A stretch of 64,000 nt of DNA from Algoriphagus aestuarii (GTDB lineage: Bacteria > Bacteroidota > Bacteroidia > Cytophagales > Cyclobacteriaceae). The stretch lies in NCBI GenBank assembly GCA_017051695.1, contig JAFIDK010000002.1:1-64000 (forward strand), in the 5' to 3' direction. Within the stretch, counting starts at the first letter, position 1. The number at the start of each line of letters is the position of its first letter. A program made the position numbers and the translations under genes. Under the pieces are notes generated by a model that worked only from the letters and a program-made list of their open reading frames with translations, was not told the DNA's origin and did no database searches. Shown in pieces: positions 1 through 8,776 of the stretch.

Positions 1-2
1 AT

Positions 3-1877
3 CTGACTCCGACAGCAGACTATGCAAATAATGTGAATGCAGGTACGGCGACAGCAAGCTACAGCTATGCGGAATCTGCGAACCACTTGTCCAGCAGTGA
101 CAGCAAGACCTTTGAGATCGGCAAGGCGCTACTTACAATCACAGCAATCAATGCATCAAAATATATTGGACAAGATAATCCTGAATTCGAGGTTGATTAT
201 TACGGCTTTGTGAATGGAGAAACTTCTGCAGTATTATTAGGGACATTGGATTTGAATACTACCGCTACTATTTATTCTTGCTCTGGTGAATATGATATCA
301 TTCCTTCTGGTTTGATTTTAGGTAACTATGAAATCAATTTTGTAAATGGAACTTTGACTGTGACAGGGGTAAATATTGATGCTTCGGCAAGTAGTACTCC
401 TATAGCATTAGGTTCCATTGCAAACTTGAGTGCTACTGTTTCACCAGCGGTGCCTGGGGTAGCAATTACTTTCTATCTAGATGGAATAGCAAAAAGTACT
501 AGCTTGACAGATATGACAGGTAACGCTACCATAACTGTTGCTGGTTTAGTTGCTGACGTATATGAAGTAAAAGCAATTATAGGGACTAGTATAGAAACTA
601 GCTGCTCTGAATCTGAATTAGTGTTCCTTCCAGTTTACGACCCTGCGGGTGGATTTGTAACCGGTGGTGGTTGGATTGATTCACCTGCTGGTGCAATGAC
701 AGGTGATAAAGCTAATGTAGTAGGAAAAGCAAACTTCGGTTTTAATGCTAAGTATAAGACTGGAAAAAACAATACCAGTCAGGTTGACGGAAACACCAAT
801 TTCCAGTTTAAAGCTGGCGATCTTCACTTCTCAAGTGCCAGTCATGATGAAATGCAACTTGTAATTTCTGGCGCAAAGGCTACTTATACAGGAAAAGGAA
901 CTGTAAATGGATCTGGCAACCATAAATTCAGAGTTGTAGCTATTGATGGTGATGTCTCCGGAGGTGGTGGTACAGATAAGTTTAGGATTATGATCTGGGG
1001 TGATAACTCCTCTAGTACGCTTCTTTACGATAATAAACGTGGAGTTTCAGAAAGTGGTGACGATGCTACCGAAATTGGTGGTGGATCTATTGTAATTCAT
1101 AAACCAAATGGCAAAGGCAATAAACGTGTCGTTTCTGATCTCGTAGAAGTTCCTTGGAATACACCAACTGAAGTAATTGAGAAGAAAATTGCTGAAATGG
1201 GAGCTACCTGGTTTGAGGGTAAACCTGTCCAACTAAACATTGAAACGGATTCTTACAATTCATTGCAAGCAGGTTTCTATGAATTCAAGGCAGGATTAGC
1301 TGAAAATGATTGGTTTACTTTGGAAGAGCCAATTACCATCAATGTTTTAGTAGCTGATAAGCCGATGGCAACTGACATCCAATTGAGTAACTCTATTATT
1401 CAAAAAGGAATCACGAAAGGGGCTATTATTGGCAACTTTAATACGATTGATCCAGTTGATAATCAGCATACTTATTCAATTCTAGAAAACGAGAATTTCG
1501 AATTAAGAGGCCAAGCTTTAGTCTGGGTTGGCAATGATATTCCAACTTCTACCAAATTGACGGTATTCAGTACTGATAGAGCTGGTCAAACTATTGAGAA
1601 ATCCTTCCTTTTGAATAAAGAAATCCGATTTGGAGACTTTAATATGTTCCCGAACCCAGCGCATTCCAATTTGAATATTGAAGTTGAGCTAGGACAAACT
1701 GTCCATGTTGGAATCAGAATCTTTGATGCTGTTGGAAGGCTTGTATACGAAGAAGAAGGCGTGAAGGAGGGAACTCCTAAATACCAAATTAATATTGATC
1801 ACTTGAGTCCTGGCTTATATACTGTCCAGATGAAAACGGGACAACTAGTAGTTAATAAGAGATTGATCAAAAAGTAA
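3..1877 (+). CDS. T9SS-sorted secreted protein, 5' end missing
   Basis: The reading frame is open to the window edge, so the true start lies upstream. The visible part begins in an MBG-like beta domain (lysine/threonine-rich repeats ending FVNGTLTVTG), followed by an Ig-like repeat and a glycine-rich module starting FVTGGGWI that is common in large Bacteroidota surface proteins. The last 80 residues form a type A type IX secretion sorting domain: MFPNPAHSNL, then RIFDAVGRLVY, then SPGLYTVQM and a basic end. The protein should be exported by Sec, moved across the outer membrane by T9SS and anchored or released there. What it binds is unknown. A hairpin terminator follows the stop. Confidence 0.85.
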   Translation: MTPTADYANNVNAGTATASYSYAESANHLSSSDSKTFEIGKALLTITAINASKYIGQDNPEFEVDYYGFVNGETSAVLLGTLDLNTTATIYSCSGEYDIIPSGLILGNYEINFVNGTLTVTGVNIDASASSTPIALGSIANLSATVSPAVPGVAITFYLDGIAKSTSLTDMTGNATITVAGLVADVYEVKAIIGTSIETSCSESELVFLPVYDPAGGFVTGGGWIDSPAGAMTGDKANVVGKANFGFNAKYKTGKNNTSQVDGNTNFQFKAGDLHFSSASHDEMQLVISGAKATYTGKGTVNGSGNHKFRVVAIDGDVSGGGGTDKFRIMIWGDNSSSTLLYDNKRGVSESGDDATEIGGGSIVIHKPNGKGNKRVVSDLVEVPWNTPTEVIEKKIAEMGATWFEGKPVQLNIETDSYNSLQAGFYEFKAGLAENDWFTLEEPITINVLVADKPMATDIQLSNSIIQKGITKGAIIGNFNTIDPVDNQHTYSILENENFELRGQALVWVGNDIPTSTKLTVFSTDRAGQTIEKSFLLNKEIRFGDFNMFPNPAHSNLNIEVELGQTVHVGIRIFDAVGRLVYEEEGVKEGTPKYQINIDHLSPGLYTVQMKTGQLVVNKRLIKK

Positions 1878-1900
1878 GTGAAATTGATTGATGTGTGTTT

Positions 1901-1936
1901 AAATCTTCCTCCCACTTGGGGGGAAGATTTTTTTAT
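1901..1936. terminator. Bidirectional terminator between convergent genes
   Basis: A 13-bp stem (AAATCTTCC-T-CCC pairing with GGG-G-GGAAGATTT, one T.G pair) with an ACTT loop is followed by a T run on the plus strand and preceded by an A run. It ends the T9SS gene and touches the stop codon of the minus-strand acetyltransferase. Confidence 0.8.
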
Positions 1937-2469
1937 ATCCTCTTCTTCATGATCTGGATACCTCTTACTTCAGGAAATAGCCTTTCAAATTCCAGTTGAT
2001 AAGAATAAACCCATTCATAGCCCATTTTTTCATAGAATCGCTTCGCCTGGGGCTTTTCATGCATGGCTTCCAGCCAAATGAAATCCAACTTGTTTTCAAT
2101 AGCTACTCGTTCAATATAAAGCATCAAATCTTTGGCTACTCCTTTCCCATGAACCGACTCATCCAGATAAATTCTGTGTAATTTCATGGCATTGGGAATC
2201 TCTATTTCCCGGGGAGAAAATGGGAAATCGAATTTTAGTATCCCGACAGTTTTATTTTCAGATTCCACAAAGAAATAATGAGAACGATCTCTGGAAAGCT
2301 CTTTTTCAAGATTGTTCAAATTGTAACAGAGTTCTAAATACCAATCTCCCTGATCTGTCCAAAAATGTGAATAGGCAGATTTATAAATGCCTTCCATTAA
2401 TAAGACAAGCTTTGCATGATCCTGAATTCGAATTGGAACAAGAGACAAGTTTGGATGAATACTTATCAT
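1933..2469 (-). CDS. GNAT family N-acetyltransferase
   Basis: At 178 residues this is the usual length for a single-domain GNAT enzyme. The acetyl-CoA pyrophosphate loop is visible at residues 106-112 (VHGKGVA, the Q/RxxGxG/A motif) after the strand LHRIYLDES, and the C-terminal motif B region reads RFYEKMGYE near residue 144. It would transfer an acetyl group from acetyl-CoA to an amine on a small molecule or protein; the substrate cannot be told from sequence. It stands alone, convergent with the T9SS gene and separated from the next minus-strand gene by a terminator. Confidence 0.85.
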   Translation of the reverse strand: MISIHPNLSLVPIRIQDHAKLVLLMEGIYKSAYSHFWTDQGDWYLELCYNLNNLEKELSRDRSHYFFVESENKTVGILKFDFPFSPREIEIPNAMKLHRIYLDESVHGKGVAKDLMLYIERVAIENKLDFIWLEAMHEKPQAKRFYEKMGYEWVYSYQLEFERLFPEVRGIQIMKKRI

Positions 2470-2504
2470 GTAATTGTATTAATTCCCGAAGATAGAAAAC
2501 AATA

Positions 2505-2532
2505 AAAAACCACAGCCAAAATGACTGTGGTT
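2505..2532 (-). terminator. Terminator after transketolase operon
   Basis: On the minus strand the stem AACCACAG/CTGTGGTT encloses a 9-nt loop and is followed by a run of T. It lies 26 bp beyond the stop of the C-terminal transketolase gene and closes the long minus-strand operon. Confidence 0.8.
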
Positions 2533-2557
2533 CTCAAAACCTAAATTGCTTTTTATT

Positions 2558-3526
2558 TTATTTTCTTGCCAAAGCTCTTTTTGCAGCAGCAACGATATTG
2601 GCAGCATTTAAGCCATATTTCTCAAGCAACTGGGTAGGAGTTCCAGATTCCCCGAAGCTATCATCCACACCTACATACTCCAATGGAGCTGGATTATTTC
2701 TGATCAAAGTCTGAGCAATGCTATCACCAAGACCACCGTTGTATTGATGTTCTTCAGCAGATACTGCACATCCTGTTTTGGCAACGGAATCCAAAATCGC
2801 CTCCGTGTCCAGTGGTTTGATCGTATGGATATTGATCACTTCAGCAGAGATTCCCTCTTCACGAAGCATCGCTTCAGCAATAACCGCTTCCCATACCAAG
2901 TGGCCAGTCGCAAAGATGGTGACATCTTTTCCATCGATCATTTTCCAAGCTTTTCCGATCTCGAATTTCTGATCAGCAGGAGTGAAGATCGGCCAAACTG
3001 GACGTCCAAATCTCAGGTAAACCGGGCCTTCATGTTCTGCAATCGCCATGGTCGCAGCTTTTGTCTGATTGTAATCGCAAGGATTGATGACTGTCATATG
3101 CGGAAGCATTTTCATCATACCCAAGTCTTCCAAAATCTGGTGGGTAGCACCGTCTTCTCCTAGTGTCAATCCCGCGTGAGAAGCACAGATTTTCACGTTT
3201 TTGTCAGAGTAAGCGATTGACTGTCTGATCTGATCATACACTCTACCTGTAGAGAAGTTTGCGAAAGTTCCTGTGAAAGGGATTTTTCCGCTGATACTTA
3301 AACCGGCAGCGATTCCCATCATGTTTGCTTCAGCGATTCCTGTCTGAAAGAATCTTTCAGGAAACTCCTTTTGAAAAGCGCCCATTTTCAGGGAACCGAT
3401 CAAATCAGCACAAAGTCCCACTACATTTGGGTTTTTGCGGCCAGCTTCCAATAAACCGTCTCCGAATCCGGAACGGGTATCTTTTTTATCTGTATAGTTG
3501 AATTTTAAATCCAATGTCTTTTCCAT
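2558..3526 (-). CDS. Transketolase, C-terminal subunit
   Basis: This 322-residue protein carries the pyrimidine-binding and C-terminal domains of transketolase. The catalytic glutamate that activates thiamine diphosphate sits at Glu66 in the segment QTGIAEANMMGIAAG, and the substrate-side signature LTLGEDGATHQ follows. With the next upstream gene it makes a two-subunit transketolase of the pentose phosphate pathway, transferring two-carbon units between sugar phosphates in the cytoplasm. Split enzymes of this kind are well known in archaea and many Bacteroidota. The 35-bp spacing to the N-terminal half and the terminator downstream place it last in its operon. Confidence 0.93.
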   Translation of the reverse strand: MEKTLDLKFNYTDKKDTRSGFGDGLLEAGRKNPNVVGLCADLIGSLKMGAFQKEFPERFFQTGIAEANMMGIAAGLSISGKIPFTGTFANFSTGRVYDQIRQSIAYSDKNVKICASHAGLTLGEDGATHQILEDLGMMKMLPHMTVINPCDYNQTKAATMAIAEHEGPVYLRFGRPVWPIFTPADQKFEIGKAWKMIDGKDVTIFATGHLVWEAVIAEAMLREEGISAEVINIHTIKPLDTEAILDSVAKTGCAVSAEEHQYNGGLGDSIAQTLIRNNPAPLEYVGVDDSFGESGTPTQLLEKYGLNAANIVAAAKRALARK

Positions 3527-3561
3527 GTTTTCTGTGAATTGAAGGTCAAAAATTGCTTTGG

Positions 3562-4413
3562 TTAATAATCTCCCAAGGTTTCTGAAAGTTGTGCCAAAGC
3601 ATCTGCCAATTGTTGGTCATTCGGTGCGATTCCATGCCACTTATGCGTGCCTACCATGAAATCTACTCCAAATCCCATTTCCGTATGCAGAAGATTCAAA
3701 ACTGGCTTTCCTTTGCCGGCAAGACTTTTTGCCTTCTCCAACCCTTCGATGACAGATTTCATGTCATTCCCGTTTTCTGTATCGATCACAGTCCATCCAA
3801 AGGACTCATATTTTGCTCTCAAGTCGATCAAGTCCATGATTTCTTTGGTAGGACCATCGATTTGCTGTCTGTTTAAATCTATTGTAGCAATCAGATTATC
3901 TACTTTCCAATGAGCAGCATACATAGCTGCTTCCCAGATTTGACCTTCTTCTTGCTCGCCATCTCCCATCAATACATAGACCATTCGATCATCTCCATCA
4001 ATTTTCTTGGCTTGTGCAGCACCTATGGCAACAGATAGTCCCTGACCCAAAGAACCGGAAGCAATCCGGATTCCAGGAAGGTCTTCTTCCGTAGCTGGGT
4101 GACCCTGAAGTCTTGAATTCAGTTTTCTGAACGTACTCATTTCTTCAATCGGGAAATAGCCGGATCGAGAAAGTACGGAATACCATACTGGTGAAATATG
4201 ACCATTGGACAAAAAGAATAAATCTTCATTCTTTCCTTCCATTTTGAAATCACTGTCATGTTTCAATTGGTCAAAATATAGGGCTGTAAAAAACTCAGTA
4301 CAGCCTAATGATGCTCCAGGGTGGCCAGATTGTACTTGATGGACCATTCTTAAGATGTCTCTTCTCACCTGAGAAGCTACTTCCTGAAGCTGTTCGGTTG
4401 ATTTCTTTTCCAT
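3562..4413 (-). CDS. Transketolase, N-terminal subunit
   Basis: The 283-residue protein is the thiamine-diphosphate binding half of transketolase. His31 in SGHPGASLG, GH at 71-72, and the cofactor motif GDGEQEEG at 150-157 with Asn181 about 30 residues on are all present, so the Mg-ThDP site looks intact. It needs the neighbouring C-terminal subunit to give an active enzyme. Only 9 bp separate it from bcp upstream, which implies a common transcript. The N half precedes the C half, as in the fused enzyme. Confidence 0.93.
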   Translation of the reverse strand: MEKKSTEQLQEVASQVRRDILRMVHQVQSGHPGASLGCTEFFTALYFDQLKHDSDFKMEGKNEDLFFLSNGHISPVWYSVLSRSGYFPIEEMSTFRKLNSRLQGHPATEEDLPGIRIASGSLGQGLSVAIGAAQAKKIDGDDRMVYVLMGDGEQEEGQIWEAAMYAAHWKVDNLIATIDLNRQQIDGPTKEIMDLIDLRAKYESFGWTVIDTENGNDMKSVIEGLEKAKSLAGKGKPVLNLLHTEMGFGVDFMVGTHKWHGIAPNDQQLADALAQLSETLGDY

Positions 4414-4422
4414 TACGGAGGT

Positions 4423-4872
4423 TTATTTTAAGATTTGAGCTGTGTGTTCTTTTGTTTTTACTTTGTCAATGATCTCGGCGATTTTACCTTCTTCATCTAT
4501 AATAAAAGTGGTTCGGGCGGTGCCCATGTAGGTTCTGCCATACATGGATTTTTCGACCCAAGTGCCATAAGCTTCATGGACTGTTTTATCTGGGTCTGCG
4601 ATCAATGAAAATGGGAGGGCTTGCTTTTCTTTGAATTTGGCATGGGACTTTTCGGCATCTGAACTGATCCCCAAGACCACGTAACCTGCTTTCTGCAACG
4701 CTACATAATTGTCTCTGAGGTTGCAGGCTTGTGCGGTACATCCAGGTGTGTTGTCTTTTGGATAAAAATAAAGAACCACCTTTTTTCCTCTATAATCTGA
4801 GAGCTTAATGGTTTCTCCTGTTTCTATTTTCGCTTCAAAATCCGGTGCTTGTTGACCTACTTCTAAATTCAT
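4423..4872 (-). CDS. bcp: Thioredoxin-dependent thiol peroxidase (Bcp/PrxQ)
   Basis: A 149-residue peroxiredoxin of the Bcp/PrxQ class. The peroxidatic cysteine is Cys45 in the motif KDNTPGCTAQACNLRD, and Cys50 five residues later is the resolving cysteine typical of atypical two-cysteine PrxQ enzymes. It reduces hydrogen peroxide and organic hydroperoxides with electrons from thioredoxin in the cytoplasm. It lies 33 bp after the M23 peptidase gene and 9 bp before the transketolase genes, so peroxide defence and pentose phosphate flux (NADPH supply) may be expressed together; that link is inference. Confidence 0.93.
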   Translation of the reverse strand: MNLEVGQQAPDFEAKIETGETIKLSDYRGKKVVLYFYPKDNTPGCTAQACNLRDNYVALQKAGYVVLGISSDAEKSHAKFKEKQALPFSLIADPDKTVHEAYGTWVEKSMYGRTYMGTARTTFIIDEEGKIAEIIDKVKTKEHTAQILK

Positions 4873-4905
4873 GTCTTTCCTTTTATTTAAGAATGAAACA
4901 ATACG

Positions 4906-6777
4906 TTAAAGAGTGCCTTTCCATTCTGCCACATTTCCTGCCTGATCTTTTACTTTCAACACTACAGGCCCTTTCAAGGCTTGTCCATTCAATGTTTCGG
5001 ACCAAATGACAGCCTGCTTGTATTCATAGCGCATCAGCAGCCATTCTCCATTTACTTGCGCCTCAAAACTATCAATTCCAGAAGAATTATCCCGGATTGT
5101 AAATCGTATTCCAGAGGAATTTACCCGGACAGGGGTAATGGTAGGCTTCTCTTGATCTGTGTCCAAAACAAAAGTACCAAAATTTCTGGTTTTAAAACGG
5201 ATAGATTGTCCTTCCCAAACTCCTCCTACATAGGATTTTCTACCATTGGAAGCCAGCTGATAAACAAATACCTTTTCCTTGCTTCCTTTATAATCCGGTA
5301 AATCCCAAGTGATTTCCATTTCACTCCACAAATAATCTGATGGATCGTTGATTTCCAATTTAGGAGCATTGGCACTGCCACTATGGTTTACTCTGAGGAA
5401 AAGGTCCTCCAATAATGTTCGTTCCGAAAACCTGATTCTCACCTGTTGATCGGCAAAAAGCTGATCTGAATCAGCGGGAATTCGGGCTTTGATTCCTACG
5501 ATAACCACTTCCGAACAGACATCTACTTCTTCAGGAATTCCAAAATTCATGTCCCATAAATAAGTTCTGCTTTGGGAATCCTGGTAAGCTGGAAGCATCT
5601 CAAAGGTATGTGCTCCCACGTAAAACTTTGCCAATCCTCCATTAGGTGAAATCGGAGCTTTGATCTTAAGGATGTTTCCCAAATAAGAAATACTTGCTCT
5701 TGAAGGAGCCGAACCATCATTGACATTAGGTTCTAGATCTTGGCCTTGTAGGGGAAGATTGACTTTTCTTTCATTGCCATAGGCATCCTTGAGCAAAAGT
5801 AGAAAATTCTTTTTAACTCCAGCTTCTAGCTCCAGATGACCTGTTTCGGGTGTTTTCGAGTCAAAAAACTCAAATTTCAAATCCTTCTGGCGATACAGCT
5901 TAGTAAACCGGTTTCTATAAGTATGTAATAAAAACTGACGGGTATAATTAAAATCCACCTTGTCCACCACCATGGTAAAAAGCTTGGAAGAATCGTCTTT
6001 TAGCTCAAAAGCCGGGAATCCGTTTTTGTTGCTGGCACCGTCCAACTGATCATAACTCTGGATTTCCAAACCTACTTTCCCTGTGATTTTAACGGTAGTG
6101 GGCAGGGTGTAATTTCCTCCCGAATAGGTAGGTGTGACTTCAAGTCTCTCAAATTTTCCATTGACTCTGGAGTCAATGTTCAAAGGTACAATCGCGATTT
6201 TTTGGGGAGTAGGAGGGGTTTTATCCACTATTTCCGAAAATCCAAATAGCAATGGATCCATGGCCCGATCCAGACTGTCTCTGATTTCAAAATGAAGGTG
6301 GGGTCCGCCAGAACCTCCGGTATTTCCGCTGTCTGCGATTCGTTCACCTTTTTTTACCGGCAATTCTCCTGGCTCTGGATAGACTTCTAATTCATTGACT
6401 TGGGCTTGGTACATTTTCGCCCGCATGTAATCTCCTAATTGCTTATTGAAATTTCTCAAATGTCCGTAGAGGGTGATTTTCCCATTGGGATGCTTGAGGT
6501 AAATGACGTTGCCGTAACCAAATGAAGAGATTTTGATTCGGTGAACCCATCCATCTGCCGCCGCAAGTATCGGCTCACCTTCCTGACCTCCGGTTTTGAA
6601 GTCCAGACCAGTATGGAAATGGTTGGGCCTAAGCTCTGCAAAATTTCCGGCCAGATAATTTCTTACGCCCGGTTTTATCGGGGAAATAAAATAGCCCTTG
6701 TCAATTTCTTGGGAAAATAAACGACCCGAAATTGATGTGAAAAGAAGAAGTAGGGAAAGTGATTTATTTAACTTCAA
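4906..6777 (-). CDS. M23 family metallopeptidase, exported
   Basis: A LytM/M23 zinc peptidase domain sits near the N-terminus. Counted from the upstream ATG at 6822, the motifs are HTGLD (His70, Asp74), LYGH (His120-121 region) and HLH (His175, His177), so the metal site is complete. The remaining 450 residues are beta-rich and unassigned, with Ig-like segments. A signal peptide (LSLLLLFTSISGRLFSQ) is evident. The ATG at 6822 would add 15 hydrophilic residues and overlap the FAH gene by 59 bp; a TTG at 6777 gives LKLNKS directly before the hydrophobic core and a 14-bp overlap, so I prefer it. The family cuts peptidoglycan cross-bridges or activates amidases in the periplasm. Confidence 0.85.
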   Translation of the reverse strand: MKLNKSLSLLLLFTSISGRLFSQEIDKGYFISPIKPGVRNYLAGNFAELRPNHFHTGLDFKTGGQEGEPILAAADGWVHRIKISSFGYGNVIYLKHPNGKITLYGHLRNFNKQLGDYMRAKMYQAQVNELEVYPEPGELPVKKGERIADSGNTGGSGGPHLHFEIRDSLDRAMDPLLFGFSEIVDKTPPTPQKIAIVPLNIDSRVNGKFERLEVTPTYSGGNYTLPTTVKITGKVGLEIQSYDQLDGASNKNGFPAFELKDDSSKLFTMVVDKVDFNYTRQFLLHTYRNRFTKLYRQKDLKFEFFDSKTPETGHLELEAGVKKNFLLLLKDAYGNERKVNLPLQGQDLEPNVNDGSAPSRASISYLGNILKIKAPISPNGGLAKFYVGAHTFEMLPAYQDSQSRTYLWDMNFGIPEEVDVCSEVVIVGIKARIPADSDQLFADQQVRIRFSERTLLEDLFLRVNHSGSANAPKLEINDPSDYLWSEMEITWDLPDYKGSKEKVFVYQLASNGRKSYVGGVWEGQSIRFKTRNFGTFVLDTDQEKPTITPVRVNSSGIRFTIRDNSSGIDSFEAQVNGEWLLMRYEYKQAVIWSETLNGQALKGPVVLKVKDQAGNVAEWKGTL

Positions 6778-7375
6778 AATCCAGCAGTTTTTTCGTCCCG
6801 ATAAATCCTTCCAATCGATCACCTTGCTTCACAGGGCCTACTCCAGCGGGAGTTCCGGTATAGATCAAATCCCCTTTTTTCAGCATGAAAAATTTGGATA
6901 CATACTCGATGATGGTCCCAAAATCAAAAAGCAGGAGGCTGGTATTTCCTTTTTGACGGACCTCACCATTGATCATGAGGTGGAAATCAATATTGTCCAA
7001 ATCCGGGAGTTCGGTCACAGGGATAAAATCACCTATAGGAGCGGAGCCATTAAAAGCTTTGGCGATTTCCCAAGGAAGTCCTTTGGCTTTGCATTGATCC
7101 TGAAGGTCTCTGGCAGTAAAATCTATCCCGAAACCGATTTCATCGAAGTATCGATGAGCGAATTTCTTCTGAATGTATTTTCCTTCCTTATTGATTTTTA
7201 GGACAAGTTCGCCTTCATGGTGGATATTCTGGGAGAATTCTGGGTAATAGAAAGGAGCTCCTTTTTTAAGAATAGCTGTTTCAGGTTTTAGAAACACCAC
7301 TGGATTAGTAGGCCTTTCATTTTGTAATTCTTCAATATGTGCCACGTAATTGCGGCCGATGCAAATAATCTTCAT
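6764..7375 (-). CDS. Fumarylacetoacetate hydrolase family protein
   Basis: A 203-residue single-domain FAH-fold protein like YcgM/FAHD1. It starts MKIICIGRNYVAHI, has the metal-binding acidic segment HHEGELVLKI, the conserved GFGIDFTARDLQ stretch, and ends with the GDLIYTGTPAGVGP motif found throughout this family. Members hydrolyse or decarboxylate 2-oxo acids such as acylpyruvates or oxaloacetate using Mg2+. The exact substrate is not readable. It overlaps the M23 gene downstream and is 6 bp from the DUF4377 lipoprotein upstream, so it belongs to the same operon although its metabolism is unrelated to the cell wall. Confidence 0.9.
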   Translation of the reverse strand: MKIICIGRNYVAHIEELQNERPTNPVVFLKPETAILKKGAPFYYPEFSQNIHHEGELVLKINKEGKYIQKKFAHRYFDEIGFGIDFTARDLQDQCKAKGLPWEIAKAFNGSAPIGDFIPVTELPDLDNIDFHLMINGEVRQKGNTSLLLFDFGTIIEYVSKFFMLKKGDLIYTGTPAGVGPVKQGDRLEGFIGTKKLLDFEVK

Positions 7376-7381
7376 TCTTAC

Positions 7382-8059
7382 TTAATCTACAGCTTGAAAC
7401 AAAATCACTAACTCGCCATTTTCATCAAACAAAGAAAGTTGATTTGAAGTAATTTGATATGTTTTTGTCTCAGTTATTCCCTTTAAAAGAGCATCTTCTA
7501 TACTCATATCCATGCAGGCCATTTTGGTTGCTGCACCAGGACCGAAAACAATGTTTTCTGCATCCAATTTTTGAATTGTGCCACGGACAGAATTGCAAGC
7601 CAAATCTCCTGAATAACTCATATCTGATCCATTCAATTCAAAAACCAAGGCTTCCTTTGTTTTTGGATGTACAGGGTTTTCGATGCTTCCTGCTTTTACC
7701 ACTTTCCAGATATTGGTAATGCCCATTTTTACATCAGGTTCTTTAGATAGGATTTCGACTAATTCATAGGATAGCGAAGAAGCATCCGCCGGTATAGGTT
7801 CTGCTTTTGGAGTTACTTTTACCTTGATTTGATAAATATACCCTGGCTCGTATTCAAATCCCGAAATGGAATTATAGAAAAATTGCCAATCTTGGGAATC
7901 CAGGTTTTCACCTTTATGAATCTGAAGGCAGGACATGGGACCAACACCCACACAGTCTTTTTTTGCAGAATTGACCCACCAGGTTTCGATGGTTTCATCT
8001 TCTTTTTGACAGCTCATTGCGGTCATCAAAATCGCTGAAATAAGCAGGAATAGTTTCAT
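7382..8059 (-). CDS. DUF4377 and META domain lipoprotein
   Basis: The signal peptide ends in a lipobox at Cys17 (TAMSC). Residues about 25-105 match the DUF4377 pattern (WWVNSAKKDC, GPMSCLQI), and residues about 118-223 match the META/HslJ pattern with the paired cysteines in LACNSVRG and TKMACMD. META-domain proteins in other bacteria (HslJ) are linked to heat stress and drug resistance, but their chemistry is unknown. It is probably an envelope lipoprotein. Stop and start codons of neighbours are within 6 bp on one side and 1 bp on the other, so it is in the middle of the operon. Confidence 0.8.
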   Translation of the reverse strand: MKLFLLISAILMTAMSCQKEDETIETWWVNSAKKDCVGVGPMSCLQIHKGENLDSQDWQFFYNSISGFEYEPGYIYQIKVKVTPKAEPIPADASSLSYELVEILSKEPDVKMGITNIWKVVKAGSIENPVHPKTKEALVFELNGSDMSYSGDLACNSVRGTIQKLDAENIVFGPGAATKMACMDMSIEDALLKGITETKTYQITSNQLSLFDENGELVILFQAVD

Positions 8060-8060
8060 A

Positions 8061-8771
8061 TTATACTGGATTAATTGCTTCTTTTAATTTCTGTGCCCAT
8101 CTCGCATAAATCTTGCCACTTGGGTGTAGTTGATCTTCGACCAACATGTCTTCCTGCGCACCGATTGCTCTATATCCCTCTGTAATATCGATATAAGTGA
8201 CGCCATATTGTTCACAAATCTCCTTTTTGGCCGCGTTATAGGAATCGATTTCCTGCGCTACCTGGGCTGCATTTTTATCATTTTCACTGGCAAAAGGAGT
8301 AATCCCCCAATCCGGAATGGAGAGCACATAGACATGATCCGGTAAATTCCCCGCAAAGCCCATGGCACGAAGGAGCATTTTCTCAAATTCAATTTTGTAT
8401 TCTGCCACATCTCTACCACGGTACTGATTATTGACTCCGATGGAGAGCGTCACCAGGTCATAGGGCTCATTTTCCAAAGTTGCCCGATTGATTCCCTTTT
8501 CCAGTTCGTCCACTGTCCAGCCAGTTTTCGCAATTATTTTTGGCTCTGCCCAAAGCTGTTCAGATTGTGCATTGAGCAAATCGACCAGCTGATTAGGGTA
8601 GCGCTCTGCTTCGGCCACACCTTCTCCAATGGTGTAACTGTCACCTAAAGCCAGATAGTGTTTAGTTTCTTTTTCAGTCATGCTTGTTTGGGTAGAATTG
8701 GGGTTTTTCGTCCCCTGATTGCAGGCGAAAATCCCGACTAAAAGGGTGGATAGGAGGTAGCTTTTCAACAT
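8061..8771 (-). CDS. SGNH/GDSL hydrolase lipoprotein
   Basis: This 236-residue protein has a lipobox at Cys17 (GIFAC). The SGNH blocks are intact: block I LALGDSYTIGEG with nucleophile Ser45, block III SIGVNN with Asn114-115, and block V DQLHPSG with Asp213 and His216. It should be an esterase, lipase or deacetylase at the cell envelope. The local residue pattern is like Bacteroidota TesA-like proteins, but substrate specificity cannot be assigned. It sits between LD-carboxypeptidase (5 bp) and the DUF4377 lipoprotein (1 bp), so a role on peptidoglycan or lipid acyl groups is possible but only inferred. Confidence 0.88.
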   Translation of the reverse strand: MLKSYLLSTLLVGIFACNQGTKNPNSTQTSMTEKETKHYLALGDSYTIGEGVAEAERYPNQLVDLLNAQSEQLWAEPKIIAKTGWTVDELEKGINRATLENEPYDLVTLSIGVNNQYRGRDVAEYKIEFEKMLLRAMGFAGNLPDHVYVLSIPDWGITPFASENDKNAAQVAQEIDSYNAAKKEICEQYGVTYIDITEGYRAIGAQEDMLVEDQLHPSGKIYARWAQKLKEAINPV

Positions 8772-8776
8772 GTTTT

